A stretch of DNA of 51,148 nucleotides from an uncultured Alphaproteobacteria bacterium (GCA_944391505.1 CALXTV010000012.1:1-51148); one strand, 5' to 3'. Shown: positions 16,189-25,196, numbered from the stretch's first letter. Numbers and translations are program-made. The notes: generated by a model from the letters alone, not told the origin.

Positions 16189-16707
16189 ATGAGTGATTTT
16201 GTAAGTCCTGTTTATAATGTTCAAGCGGTTCCGCTTGAGAAAATCCGTGCAAACGACTATAACCCCAACAAGGTTGCGCCGCCGGAGATGCGTTTGTTGG
16301 AAATTTCCATTTGGGAAGACGGCTTTACTCAGCCGATTGTCTGTTACCATGACAAAGAGCATGACGAATATATCGTTGTAGACGGTTTCCACCGTTATAC
16401 GACCATGCTGACCAGCGAGCGAATTCGCAATCGGGAAAGGGGGCTGATGCCGGTCGTGGTTATTAACAAGGGATTGGGTGAGCGTATGGCTTCGACAATC
16501 CGGCATAACCGCGCCCGCGGCAGTCACAGTGTCGACTTGATGAGCAATATTGTTGCCGAACTTTTGGAAATGGGAAAAAGCGATTCATGGATATGTCGGA
16601 ATATCGGTATGTCGGCGGATGAGCTCCTGCGTTTGAAACAGATTACCGGTCTGGCCACCTTGTTTAAAGACGAGGAATTTTCCAAGAGCTGGGAAGTGAC
16701 AAAGTAG
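16189..16707 (+). CDS. ibrB: IbrB-like ParB-domain protein
   Basis: 172 residues. A ParB N-terminal nuclease/CTPase-type fold is indicated by VPLEKIRANDYNPN (14-27), YIVVDGFHRY (61-70) and IRHNRARGSHS (104-114), the last being the position of the ParB box with its basic residues. A helix-turn-helix-like segment follows (about 120-150: LLEMGKSDSWICRNIGMS, then LLRLKQITGL). IbrB proteins occur next to IbrA, as here. GAGGT precedes the ATG by 7 bases. Role is probably regulatory or DNA-directed, together with the PP-loop partner. Confidence 0.8.
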   Translation: MSDFVSPVYNVQAVPLEKIRANDYNPNKVAPPEMRLLEISIWEDGFTQPIVCYHDKEHDEYIVVDGFHRYTTMLTSERIRNRERGLMPVVVINKGLGERMASTIRHNRARGSHSVDLMSNIVAELLEMGKSDSWICRNIGMSADELLRLKQITGLATLFKDEEFSKSWEVTK

Positions 16708-16802
16708 AAAAAACAATGAATAACTGAAAGAAAAAACTTTTTATCGGTTAAAATCTGCTGTTTTGTATAAGCAGTATCTTAAACAAAAATAGAGAGGTAT
16801 AT

Positions 16803-18143
16803 ATGGAGGTTTTCAGCAGTATGCCCCCGGTTTGGGGAATGAGCCCGCAGTTGCTGGCCATTATCATTATGTCGATATGCTATCTGATTATTTTCAGCGA
16901 AAAAATTAACCGAGCGGTCATTGCTCTGTTGGGTGCCGGTCTTATGATTGTTTCCGGAATTTTGTCGCAGTCGACGGCACTGGAAGGAATCGACTTCAAC
17001 ACGCTGGCTTTGCTGACGGGAATGATGATTATTGTCGGGATTGCCGAAAAATCCGGTATGTTTCAGTTTGTTGCGGTCTGGGGCGCTAAGAAGGTAAAAG
17101 CTTCGCCGCGCGGCCTGCTTGTTGTGTTGCCTTTGGTAACGGCTGTTTTTTCGGCTTTTCTTGACAATGTAACGACGGTGCTGTTGATTGCTCCCGTGAC
17201 GTTTCAGATTACCCGGACGCTGAAAATAAATCCGTATCCGTATCTGATTTTGGAGATTTTTGCTTCAAACATCGGCGGTACGGCAACGCTTATCGGTGAT
17301 CCGCCGAATATTCTTATCGGCTCGTCCGTCGGTTTATCTTTTATGGATTTTGTTTATCATTTGACGCCGGTTGTCGTTGCGACGATGATTGTGTTGCTTA
17401 TTTTGGCTGATTTGGTCTGGGGACGCCGGCTGACAACCCGCGACGAGTACCGGGCGGCGGTTATGGAGATGAAGGCGGCAGACTGCATTGCTGACAAAGG
17501 GCTTCTTTATAAGTCGCTGTTTGTTCTTGCCTGTGTTATAGCCGCGTTTATTTCTGCAAGGCAGATTAACCTCGATAACGGTACGATTGCTCTGGTTGGT
17601 GCGGCGGTTTTGTTGCTGCTTTACAGCTGGAAGTTCAAAGGAGAAGAAAGAGACGCCAAGGTTCAGGAAGTTTTCGGTCTGGTTGACTGGACGACGATAT
17701 TCTTCTTTACGGGATTGTTCGTGATTGTTTACGGTCTGGAAGAAACCGGCGTACTCCGCGCATTGGGAAGCTGGTTTCTGGAGTTGACTGGCGGCAGTCT
17801 GACGGCCATGACTTATCTGATTTTGTGGAGCTCGGCAATCTTGTCAAGCGTTGTTGACAACATTCCGTTTGTGGCAACCATGATTCCGATGATTGAGTCG
17901 ATGGAGGCTTCCGTCGGCGGACGTGAAGCCATGATGCCAGTTTGGTGGGCGCTTTCGCTCGGTGCCTGTTTCGGCGGCAACGGTACGTTAATCGGAGCTT
18001 CGGCCAACGTGGTTGTTGCCGGTATGGCCACGCGAGAAGGCCACCCCATTAAATTCCTGGGCTTTTTGGTCTGGTCCGTTCCGGTTATGTTGCTGAGTGT
18101 CTGCATTGCAACGCTGTTCCTTTATATGGAATATCAGATGTAG
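16803..18143 (+). CDS. ArsB/NhaD/SLC13-type ion transporter
   Basis: A 446-residue inner-membrane protein with about 11-12 hydrophobic segments and two inverted halves, each carrying a signature loop: GGTATLIGDPPNILIG (near residue 160) and GNGTLIGASANVV (near residue 395). These are typical of the ion-transporter superfamily that includes ArsB, NhaD, the P protein and SLC13 permeases. FLDNVTTVLL and VVDNIPFVATMIP are the paired helix-break motifs. Substrate (anion, dicarboxylate or Na+/H+) cannot be told. GAGAGGT precedes the start. No ars genes are nearby, so arsenite export is not indicated. Confidence 0.8.
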   Translation: MEVFSSMPPVWGMSPQLLAIIIMSICYLIIFSEKINRAVIALLGAGLMIVSGILSQSTALEGIDFNTLALLTGMMIIVGIAEKSGMFQFVAVWGAKKVKASPRGLLVVLPLVTAVFSAFLDNVTTVLLIAPVTFQITRTLKINPYPYLILEIFASNIGGTATLIGDPPNILIGSSVGLSFMDFVYHLTPVVVATMIVLLILADLVWGRRLTTRDEYRAAVMEMKAADCIADKGLLYKSLFVLACVIAAFISARQINLDNGTIALVGAAVLLLLYSWKFKGEERDAKVQEVFGLVDWTTIFFFTGLFVIVYGLEETGVLRALGSWFLELTGGSLTAMTYLILWSSAILSSVVDNIPFVATMIPMIESMEASVGGREAMMPVWWALSLGACFGGNGTLIGASANVVVAGMATREGHPIKFLGFLVWSVPVMLLSVCIATLFLYMEYQM

Positions 18144-18172
18144 ACGTTCGGTCGATTTTATCTGCCTGCAAA

Positions 18173-18205
18173 ACCCCGTCCTCAGCGACGGGGTTTTGTG
18201 TTTTT
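18173..18205 (+). terminator. Terminator after the SLC13-type gene
   Basis: ACCCCGTC (18173-18180) pairs with GACGGGGT (18187-18194), followed by TTTGTGTTTTT. It separates the permease from the rml operon. Confidence 0.75.
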
Positions 18206-18291
18206 GTGAATATGATGGGGAATTTGGTTGCTTTGCGGTTCGGGAAGTATAAAATACGGTCATTATTCTATAATCTGTGAAGGGTTTTATC

Positions 18292-19176
18292 ATGAAAGGT
18301 ATCATTCTTGCCGGTGGCAGCGGTTCCAGGCTTTATCCTCTGACCAATACGACCAGCAAACAGCTTTTGCCGGTTTATGACAAACCGATGATTTATTATC
18401 CGTTGTCAACACTGATGTTGTTCGGTATACGGGAAATTCTGATTATTTCAACACCGCAGGATACGCCGAATATTGAGCGACTGTTCGGTGACGGGCATAA
18501 TATCGGTCTGGATATTTGTTATAAGGTTCAGGCCGAACCAAAAGGTATTGCTCAAGCGTTTACTATCGGCGCCGATTTTATCGGCAATGATGATGTCTGC
18601 CTGATTTTGGGCGACAATATTTTCTATATGGGCGATCAGCTCAAGCTTTTCCGCGAGGAAGTTTCAAAAAACACCGGCGGAACCGTTTTCGGCTATCACG
18701 TGTCGGATCCCGAGCGTTTTGGAGTGGTTGAGTTTGACAAGAACCATAAGGCAATTTCGATTGAAGAAAAGCCGAAGCAGCCGAAATCGAATTATGCGGT
18801 GGTCGGTTTGTATTTTTATAAGTCCGATGTCGTGGAAAAGGCACGCCGGCTGAAACCTTCTGCCCGCGGTGAGTTGGAAATTACCGATTTGAACCGGGAA
18901 TATCTGGAAGAAGGGCGGTTGAACGTGGTAACCATGAAACGCGGGAACGCCTGGCTCGATGCGGGGACGCCTCAATCGTTGCTTGATGCCTCAAATTTTA
19001 TCGGCATTATCGAAAAAAGACAGGATCTGAAAATTGCCTGTATTGAAGAAATTGCCTATAAGCGTGGGTTTATTGACGATGCGCAGATGGAAAAAATCAT
19101 CAATTCGCTGAAAGACGGCGTTGATTATAAGAACTATTTGAAACGTGTTTATGAGGACAGCCATGAAGATTGTTAA
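18292..19176 (+). CDS. rmlA: Glucose-1-phosphate thymidylyltransferase
   Basis: First step of dTDP-L-rhamnose synthesis: dTTP plus glucose 1-phosphate gives dTDP-glucose. 294 residues from the ATG at 18292, preceded by GAAGGG. The nucleotide-binding motif is GGSGSRLYPLT (8-18), followed by SKQLLPVYDKPMIYYPLS, LILGDNIFY, EEKPKQPKSNYAVVGLYFY and NAWLDAGT. These define the RmlA/RfbA group. First gene of a seven-gene operon; it overlaps rmlC by 14 bases. The enzyme is commonly feedback-inhibited by dTDP-rhamnose. Confidence 0.95.
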   Translation: MKGIILAGGSGSRLYPLTNTTSKQLLPVYDKPMIYYPLSTLMLFGIREILIISTPQDTPNIERLFGDGHNIGLDICYKVQAEPKGIAQAFTIGADFIGNDDVCLILGDNIFYMGDQLKLFREEVSKNTGGTVFGYHVSDPERFGVVEFDKNHKAISIEEKPKQPKSNYAVVGLYFYKSDVVEKARRLKPSARGELEITDLNREYLEEGRLNVVTMKRGNAWLDAGTPQSLLDASNFIGIIEKRQDLKIACIEEIAYKRGFIDDAQMEKIINSLKDGVDYKNYLKRVYEDSHEDC

Positions 19177-19708
19177 CACGGCAATTGACGGGGTTTACAT
19201 TATCGAGCCCCAAGTCTTTGAAGATAACCGCGGCTATTTTTTTGAAAGCTATAATAAGCAGAAGATGGACGAGGCCGGTCTGAAGTATGACTTTATTCAA
19301 GACAACCAGTCGATGTCCAAATACGGAACCATTCGCGGCATTCATTTTCAGAAAGGGGAATTTGCACAGGCCAAGCTGGTGCGGGTGCTGGAAGGAACGG
19401 TTTTGGACGTGGCCGTTGATTTGCGGAAGAATTCAAAGACTTTCGGAAAGTACGTTGCCGTTGAACTGTCGGCGGAAAATAAGCGTCAGCTGATGATTCC
19501 GCGCGGTTTCGGACACGGTTTTTCTGTATTGTCGGAGACGGCCGTCTTTACTTATAAGTGCGACAATGTTTACAACAAGGCTTCGGAAGGCGGCATTCGT
19601 TTTGATGATCCGGATATTGACATTGACTGGAAGATTAAACCGGAAGACGCCATTCTTTCGGAAAAAGATAAAAATGCACCGTTTTTGAAGGATATTACAT
19701 GTTTTTAG
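19163..19708 (+). CDS. rmlC: dTDP-4-dehydrorhamnose 3,5-epimerase
   Basis: Third step of dTDP-L-rhamnose synthesis, a double epimerisation at C3 and C5. 181 residues from the ATG at 19163 (GAGGAC upstream). Cupin-type motifs: FEDNRGYFFESYN, FIQDNQSMSKYGTIRGIHFQ with the catalytic His near residue 62, and MIPRGFGHGFSVL. The length and order fit RmlC. It overlaps both rmlA and rmlD, so translation is tightly coupled. Confidence 0.95.
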   Translation: MKIVNTAIDGVYIIEPQVFEDNRGYFFESYNKQKMDEAGLKYDFIQDNQSMSKYGTIRGIHFQKGEFAQAKLVRVLEGTVLDVAVDLRKNSKTFGKYVAVELSAENKRQLMIPRGFGHGFSVLSETAVFTYKCDNVYNKASEGGIRFDDPDIDIDWKIKPEDAILSEKDKNAPFLKDITCF

Positions 19709-20535
19709 TAATTGGAGCCAACGGGCAGCTCGGCAGTGAGCTGAAGCTTATCCTCGGCGAAAAGGCCGAATATGTTGATCGTGAGCAGCTGGATATTACA
19801 AATGAGGCTGCCGTCAGAGCTTTTGTTCGGCCGGAAAAGTATGAGGCGATTATTAATTGTGCCGCATATACGGCCGTAGATAAAGCGGAAAGCGATGCAG
19901 ATGTTGCCGAAAAAATTAATGTCGACGGGCCTCGTTATTTGGCGGAAACCGGCGTACCTCTGGTTCAGGTTTCGACGGATTATGTTTTTGACGGAACCGG
20001 GTACAGACCTTATGTCGAAGATGATGCGGCCAATCCGCAGACGGTGTACGGGGTTACCAAACTGGCCGGTGAAAAGGCTGCTTTGGAAAAGTCTTCGGGC
20101 TGTTTTGTGGTTCGGACGGCCTGGCTGTATTCGACTTTCGGCGGCAACTTTGTTAAGACAATGCGCCGTTTGGGCGCCGAGCGAGATAAGCTGAGCGTGG
20201 TTTTTGACCAAGTTGGCAGCCCGACATATGCCCGGGATTTGGCCGAGGCGATTGTCGCCATGCTGCCGAAGCTTAAACCCGGCGTTAAGGAAGTTTATCA
20301 TTTTTCGAACGAAGGGGTTTGTTCCTGGTACGATTTTGCCGTTGAAATTATGAAGCTTTCCGGATTGGCGTGTCGTGTCGGCCCGATTGAAAGCAAAGAT
20401 TATCCGACTCCGGCCAAACGCCCGTTTTATTCGGTTTTGAACAAAGGAAAAATTAAGAAAGATTTTGGTATTGAGATCAGGCACTGGACAGAGAGCCTGA
20501 AAGATTGCGTGGAGAAGTTGAATCATGGTCTTTAG
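19699..20535 (+). CDS. rmlD: dTDP-4-dehydrorhamnose reductase
   Basis: Last step of dTDP-L-rhamnose synthesis, an NAD(P)H-dependent reduction. 278-residue SDR protein with GANGQLGSEL (7-16), NCAAYTAVDKAE, VSTDYVFDG and the catalytic YGVTK. The end region has RPFYSVLNKGKIK, typical of RmlD. It overlaps rmlC at its start and the MBOAT gene at its end by 11 bases. Confidence 0.95.
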   Translation: MFLVIGANGQLGSELKLILGEKAEYVDREQLDITNEAAVRAFVRPEKYEAIINCAAYTAVDKAESDADVAEKINVDGPRYLAETGVPLVQVSTDYVFDGTGYRPYVEDDAANPQTVYGVTKLAGEKAALEKSSGCFVVRTAWLYSTFGGNFVKTMRRLGAERDKLSVVFDQVGSPTYARDLAEAIVAMLPKLKPGVKEVYHFSNEGVCSWYDFAVEIMKLSGLACRVGPIESKDYPTPAKRPFYSVLNKGKIKKDFGIEIRHWTESLKDCVEKLNHGL

Positions 20536-21928
20536 TTCGTTGATATTTTTATGGCTGTTTCTGCCCGTTGTTTTTATTTTGTATTTTGTGGCTAAGGAAA
20601 AGTATCGGAATGTTATTCTGCTGATTGCCAGTCTGTTTTTCTATGCCTGGGGCGAACCTGTTTATGTGTTTGTTATGATTTTGTCGATCGTGGTAAACTA
20701 CTTCTGCGGTTTGAAAATCGGTGCCGTCGACGAACATAAGCGTAAACGGGTATTGTTTTGGGGCGTCTTTGTTAATTTGGCGTTGCTCGGCGTGTTTAAA
20801 TATACCGGCTTCTTTATGGAAAATGTCAATGCCATTTTCGGTTTGCAGGTTGAGGTTAAGCATTTGCCTTTGCCAATCGGCATTTCGTTTTATACATTCC
20901 AGTCGATTTCGTATCTGGTCGATATTTATCGCCGGGTCTGCGAGCCGCAGAAAAATATTATCAAAATGGGGCTGTTTATTTCTTTCTTCCCGCAGTTGAT
21001 TGCCGGTCCGATTTTGAAATATTATGACATCGCGGCGCAGATTGACAAGCGTCAGGTAACGCTGCCGCTGTTTAATGAAGGGGCTGTTCGCTTTTTGCAG
21101 GGACTTGCCAAGAAAGTTATTATTGCCAACATTATGGCTAAGACGGCCGATGAAATTTTTGCGCTGGGAATTGACGATATCAGTACTCCGACAGCGTGGA
21201 TTGGAATTATTGCCTATACGTTCCAGATTTATTTCGATTTCTCCGGTTATTCGGATATGGCTATCGGTTTGGGCAAAATGTTCGGTTTTCATATCCGTGA
21301 AAACTTCAATCATCCGTATACGGCGACCTCCATCAAAGATTTCTGGCGCCGCTGGCATATCTCGCTGTCTACCTGGTTTAAGGAATATCTGTATATTCCG
21401 CTGGGCGGCAACCGGGAGGGTACGCTTAAGACGTATCGCAATCTGATGACAGTCTTTTTCCTGACCGGTCTGTGGCATGGGGCAAGTTGGAATTTTGTCG
21501 TCTGGGGTCTGTTTCACGGAACGTTTTTGGTTTTGGAACGAATCTTTCCGATTGAAAAGATGCTGCACTTCCGTTTGCTGAAAAGTATTTATGCACTGCT
21601 GGTGGTTATGGTCGGTTGGGTGTTTTTCCGCGCGGAAACGCTGGGCGCTGCCTGCGATTATCTGAAACGCATGTTTGTGCCTTATAATATGGAATCCTAC
21701 AGCAAGTATCTGTCAAACGAATTTGTGTATGTTGCGATTTTGGCGTTTGTCTGCTGTGGTTTCGGCGCCATGCTGTACCGGAAGATTTTTGCGGCGATGA
21801 AGCGTGACGGCTGGGGTGATGTGCTTATTAAGGCACTTAATCCGGCTTTTTGTGCGCTAATTGCTTATTTCAGTGTTCTGCTGCTGGCCAGCAATACTTA
21901 TAATCCGTTTATTTATTTCAGGTTCTGA
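20525..21928 (+). CDS. MBOAT-family membrane acyltransferase, AlgI-like (second copy)
   Basis: A 467-residue polytopic membrane protein, clearly homologous along its whole length to the protein at 11097-12506. Motifs: SLFFYAWGEPVYVF, LPIGISFYTFQSISYLVDIY, FPQLIAGPI, WRRWHISLSTWFKEYLYIP and TGLWHGASW (His318). It ends with the same NTYNPFIYFRF tail. It is predicted to pass acetyl groups to the two AlgJ-like proteins encoded just after it. The rml genes around it suggest the acceptor is a rhamnose-containing exported glycan, an inference from context. Confidence 0.9.
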   Translation: MVFSSLIFLWLFLPVVFILYFVAKEKYRNVILLIASLFFYAWGEPVYVFVMILSIVVNYFCGLKIGAVDEHKRKRVLFWGVFVNLALLGVFKYTGFFMENVNAIFGLQVEVKHLPLPIGISFYTFQSISYLVDIYRRVCEPQKNIIKMGLFISFFPQLIAGPILKYYDIAAQIDKRQVTLPLFNEGAVRFLQGLAKKVIIANIMAKTADEIFALGIDDISTPTAWIGIIAYTFQIYFDFSGYSDMAIGLGKMFGFHIRENFNHPYTATSIKDFWRRWHISLSTWFKEYLYIPLGGNREGTLKTYRNLMTVFFLTGLWHGASWNFVVWGLFHGTFLVLERIFPIEKMLHFRLLKSIYALLVVMVGWVFFRAETLGAACDYLKRMFVPYNMESYSKYLSNEFVYVAILAFVCCGFGAMLYRKIFAAMKRDGWGDVLIKALNPAFCALIAYFSVLLLASNTYNPFIYFRF

Positions 21929-21930
21929 TC

Positions 21931-23055
21931 ATGGCAAAGCTTGTCCGCATATATATGCTGCTTCCGGCGATGTTGGTGCTGTATATGGTTTTTTATCCGT
22001 TTGCGGCGAATCTTTTTTATACCAATACGGAGATTATGGATAATCGCCCGTTGCACGAGAAACCGGTTAAATTTACCAGAAATTATGCTCGTGAATTTGA
22101 GGATTATTATAATGATACTTTTGCCGGACGGAAAAAAATCATTTCCAAATATGTTAAGCTGCAAAAAAGGCTGAAAATTGATGCCGGGCAGTATTTTTAC
22201 GGTCAGAACGGCTGGATTTTCTATGATTCGATTAAAGCCAACAACGGAAATACGCTGGTTGATTATTATGCCGAGGTTTATTTTGATGATGAAGATTTGG
22301 CTAAAATGGCGAAGGGAATTAACATGGCATATGATTTTTATGCCAAGCGCGGCATAAAGTATGTTATTTTTGTGGCGCCGAACAAGGAGAATGTTTATTC
22401 CGAATTTATGCCCGAAAGAATGCAACGCATTCGTAAATCGGAAATTTCGCGCATGGATCATGCCGTCGAATACCTGAAAAAGCACACCAAAGCCGAAATC
22501 ATCAATGCCAAACCGGCAATGCTGGCTGCCAAAAAGGACGTTGAACAGAATCTGTATTTCAAAAAAGATACGCACTGGAACTATATCGGCGGTTATGTCG
22601 GTTTTGAACAGTTGGCGCAGGGATTGCGGCATCTGGGCGTGCCGCTTAAAGTTCCGGCTCTGGAAAAACTTCATATCGACAAAGGCAAGCTCCGGGACAT
22701 GGATATGGAAGCTGGTGCACAGGAATGGACTTATGAAGTGTCATATCAACAAAAAGTTTTGCCACAATGCCAGCCAAACGTTAAAAACGGAGACATAACG
22801 GATTGCCTGGCATCTCAGGGCGAAAGACCGGAGCGTCTTCTGGTATGGGTGGATTCTTTTGCCGAAGGTATGCTGCCGTATCTGTCCCGGGCTTTCAAAA
22901 CATCGTATTATGCGCCGGCCGGTTTGAAAAAACTCTCCGAGATTGAGGCAATTGTAAATGAGACGAAGCCTGATGTGGTGGTCGATGAACTGATTGAACG
23001 TTATTTCAGTCGTTTTGCCAATTATCCGAGAGTCTTTGGAGGAGAGTATGACTAA
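21931..23055 (+). CDS. AlgJ/AlgX-like O-acetyltransferase (second copy)
   Basis: 374 residues; one N-terminal membrane anchor (about 8-28), the rest periplasmic. Family marks are NRPLHEKP, FEDYYNDTFAGRKK, GQNGWIFYDS, FVAPNKENVYSEFMP, the DTHWN motif (Asp213, His215) and the WVDSF serine (Ser309), giving a complete Ser-His-Asp set. It starts two bases after the MBOAT stop. The final bases overlap the start of the third copy. The two tandem copies share the NRPLxEKP, REFExYYNDTFAxRKK and xAPNKExxYSEFMP blocks, so one arose from the other or they form a hetero-pair. Confidence 0.8.
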   Translation: MAKLVRIYMLLPAMLVLYMVFYPFAANLFYTNTEIMDNRPLHEKPVKFTRNYAREFEDYYNDTFAGRKKIISKYVKLQKRLKIDAGQYFYGQNGWIFYDSIKANNGNTLVDYYAEVYFDDEDLAKMAKGINMAYDFYAKRGIKYVIFVAPNKENVYSEFMPERMQRIRKSEISRMDHAVEYLKKHTKAEIINAKPAMLAAKKDVEQNLYFKKDTHWNYIGGYVGFEQLAQGLRHLGVPLKVPALEKLHIDKGKLRDMDMEAGAQEWTYEVSYQQKVLPQCQPNVKNGDITDCLASQGERPERLLVWVDSFAEGMLPYLSRAFKTSYYAPAGLKKLSEIEAIVNETKPDVVVDELIERYFSRFANYPRVFGGEYD

Positions 23056-24184
23056 GTTTTTTCGTAAATTCTTTTCGGTATATTTGTTATTACCTACGGT
23101 TGTTGTGCTTTTTTGGGTGTTTGTGCCGTTTGTGAAAAATTTGTTTTCCAGCAATACGGAGCTTTTGGATAATCGCCCTTTGACGGAAAAGCCGGAAAAA
23201 CTCAGTCTGAATTTTGCCCGTGAATTTGAGGCCTACTATAATGATACGTTTGCTGATCGGAAAAAACTTTTGAAAAAGCTGACTTTGTTCAAATTTAAAT
23301 GGGGGCTGGACAGCGGAACGACAATTACGGGCAAAGACGGCTGGCTGTTTTATGATTCCGGTAAGGTTCCTGATGGGTATACGCTGGTCGATTATTTTGG
23401 AGAAGTCCGCTTCTCGGAAGAACAGCTTAAGCAAATGGCCGAAGGTGTTAAAAAGGCTCGCGATTATTATAAAAAACGCGGTATTGACTATTATCTGATT
23501 ATTGCGCCGAACAAAGAAGGACTTTATTCGGAATTTATGCCGGCGCATCTGCAAAAGGCGCGGGTTTCCGAAAAGTCGCGTGCGGATGTGGCTATTGAAT
23601 ATTTAAAGAAGCATACAAATGTGAATATTGTTGATTTTCGAGATGTTTTGACTGCGGCCAAGCCGAAATACGGAATCTATCTTTATTATCCGCAGGATTC
23701 TCACTGGAACGAGGCCGGTGCATATGTTTCGTTTAATTATCTGGCCGGGGCAATGACCCGTAACGGCATCCGCGGTCTTCCGCTTAAGCCGCTGACGAAG
23801 AAAATGATCAGTGTCAACGGGACTTATTCTTCGGACCTGAATCGCTTGGGCGGAGAGACCGACATCAGTTATGTGATTGATTATCTTTCCGGCCGAAGCG
23901 GAAAGGCTTTGGTCAGTGTTGACGACCGGTTCTTCGAAGTGTGGGAGAATCCAAAGGCTCCGGTTAAGAAGACTGTGCTGATGATCAGGGATTCTTTCGG
24001 TCTGGCGCTGATGCCTTATTTTGATAAGACGTTTGCCAAAAATGTATTTGCCCATAACAAATATAATAAGAGGCAAGAACTTGACCGGCTGGTTGCCGAA
24101 TATAAGCCGGATATTATGATTGACGAAATGGTTGAGCGGTATTTTGACCGGCTTTTGAAATATAACGAACTCTATGGAGAATAA
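23048..24184 (+). CDS. AlgJ/AlgX-like O-acetyltransferase (third copy)
   Basis: 378 residues from the ATG at 23048, which has GGAGGAG just upstream; a longer in-frame start at 22994 would lie inside the previous gene. N-terminal membrane anchor at about 10-30. Motifs: NRPLTEKPEKL, FEAYYNDTFADRKK, GKDGWLFYDSG, IAPNKEGLYSEFMP, DSHWNEAGAY (Asp217, His219) and MIRDSFGLALMPYF (Ser316). The catalytic set is complete. The C-terminal DIMIDEMVERYFDR also closely follows the second copy (DVVVDELIERYFSR). Translationally coupled to it. Confidence 0.8.
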   Translation: MTKFFRKFFSVYLLLPTVVVLFWVFVPFVKNLFSSNTELLDNRPLTEKPEKLSLNFAREFEAYYNDTFADRKKLLKKLTLFKFKWGLDSGTTITGKDGWLFYDSGKVPDGYTLVDYFGEVRFSEEQLKQMAEGVKKARDYYKKRGIDYYLIIAPNKEGLYSEFMPAHLQKARVSEKSRADVAIEYLKKHTNVNIVDFRDVLTAAKPKYGIYLYYPQDSHWNEAGAYVSFNYLAGAMTRNGIRGLPLKPLTKKMISVNGTYSSDLNRLGGETDISYVIDYLSGRSGKALVSVDDRFFEVWENPKAPVKKTVLMIRDSFGLALMPYFDKTFAKNVFAHNKYNKRQELDRLVAEYKPDIMIDEMVERYFDRLLKYNELYGE

Positions 24185-24185
24185 T

Positions 24186-25196
24186 ATGAAAGCGATTTTA
24201 GTTACCGGCGGTGCCGGTTTTATCGGAGCCAATTTTGTTCCTTATTTTGCCAAGAAGTATCCTGAATATAAGGTTATCAACCTCGATAAGCTGACCTACG
24301 CGGGAAATCTGGACAATCTGAGCGATTGTGCCGATTGTGCAAATTATAAGTTTGTGCAGGGTGACATCTGTGACCGTGAGCTGGTGGAAAAGCTTTTTAA
24401 GGAAAACGACATTCGCGGCGTTATTCATTTTGCCGCCGAGAGCCATGTCGATAATTCGATTACCGGACCGAGAGCTTTTATTGAGACGAATTTAGTCGGC
24501 ACCTTTACGTTGCTTGATGCGGCACGCAATGCCTGGATGGAAGCTCCGCACAAGTTTAAGGCCGGTTATGAGGACTGCCGTTTTCACCATATTTCTACCG
24601 ATGAAGTTTATGGTGCATTGGGCGAAACCGGCTTCTTCACGGAAACGACGCCGTATGATCCGAGTTCGCCGTATTCCGCATCCAAAGCCGGTTCAGACAT
24701 GCTGGTCAGGGCTTATCATCGCACTTACGGCATGAATGTTACGGTTTCCAACTGTTCCAACAATTATGGTCCGAAGCAGCATCCGGAAAAGCTGATTCCG
24801 AAGATTATTTCCAATGCGCTGAGCGGAAAAAACATTCCGATTTACGGTGACGGTAAAAATGTTCGCGACTGGCTGTATGTTTTGGATCACTGTAAGGCCA
24901 TCGATTTGATTTTTCATAACGGTAAATCCGGTGAAACTTATAATATCGGCGGACATAATGAGCGCAACAATCTGCAGATTGTTGATGCGATTTGTGCTAT
25001 TCTGGATAAGAAGTGTCCGAAGAAGTCCGGCGGTTCGTATAAGGATTTGGTTGTTTTTGTGGCGGATCGTCCGGGACATGATCGCCGGTATGCCATTGAT
25101 GCAACCAAGCTGACGACTGAGCTGGGCTGGAAAGCCGATGAAAATTTTGATACGGGCATCGTCAAAACGGTGGAATGGTATCTGGCTAAAATGTAG
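24186..25196 (+). CDS. rmlB: dTDP-glucose 4,6-dehydratase
   Basis: Second step of dTDP-L-rhamnose synthesis. 336 residues from the ATG at 24186, with GGAG upstream; the in-frame ATG at 24174 falls inside the previous gene. Extended SDR motifs: TGGAGFIGANF near the N-terminus, HFAAESHVDNSI, STDEVYGALG (catalytic Asp-Glu), YSASKAGSD (YxxxK) and NNYGPKQHPEKLIP. The gene completes the rmlA-C-D set but is separated from it by the acetylation genes. A strong terminator follows. Confidence 0.95.
   Translation: MKAILVTGGAGFIGANFVPYFAKKYPEYKVINLDKLTYAGNLDNLSDCADCANYKFVQGDICDRELVEKLFKENDIRGVIHFAAESHVDNSITGPRAFIETNLVGTFTLLDAARNAWMEAPHKFKAGYEDCRFHHISTDEVYGALGETGFFTETTPYDPSSPYSASKAGSDMLVRAYHRTYGMNVTVSNCSNNYGPKQHPEKLIPKIISNALSGKNIPIYGDGKNVRDWLYVLDHCKAIDLIFHNGKSGETYNIGGHNERNNLQIVDAICAILDKKCPKKSGGSYKDLVVFVADRPGHDRRYAIDATKLTTELGWKADENFDTGIVKTVEWYLAKM

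Noticed and set aside
16803..18143. Arsenite efflux pump ArsB
   Set aside because: The signature loops are shared by the whole ion-transporter superfamily and no ars genes are adjacent; the ArsC-like gene is 11 kb away and ungrouped.
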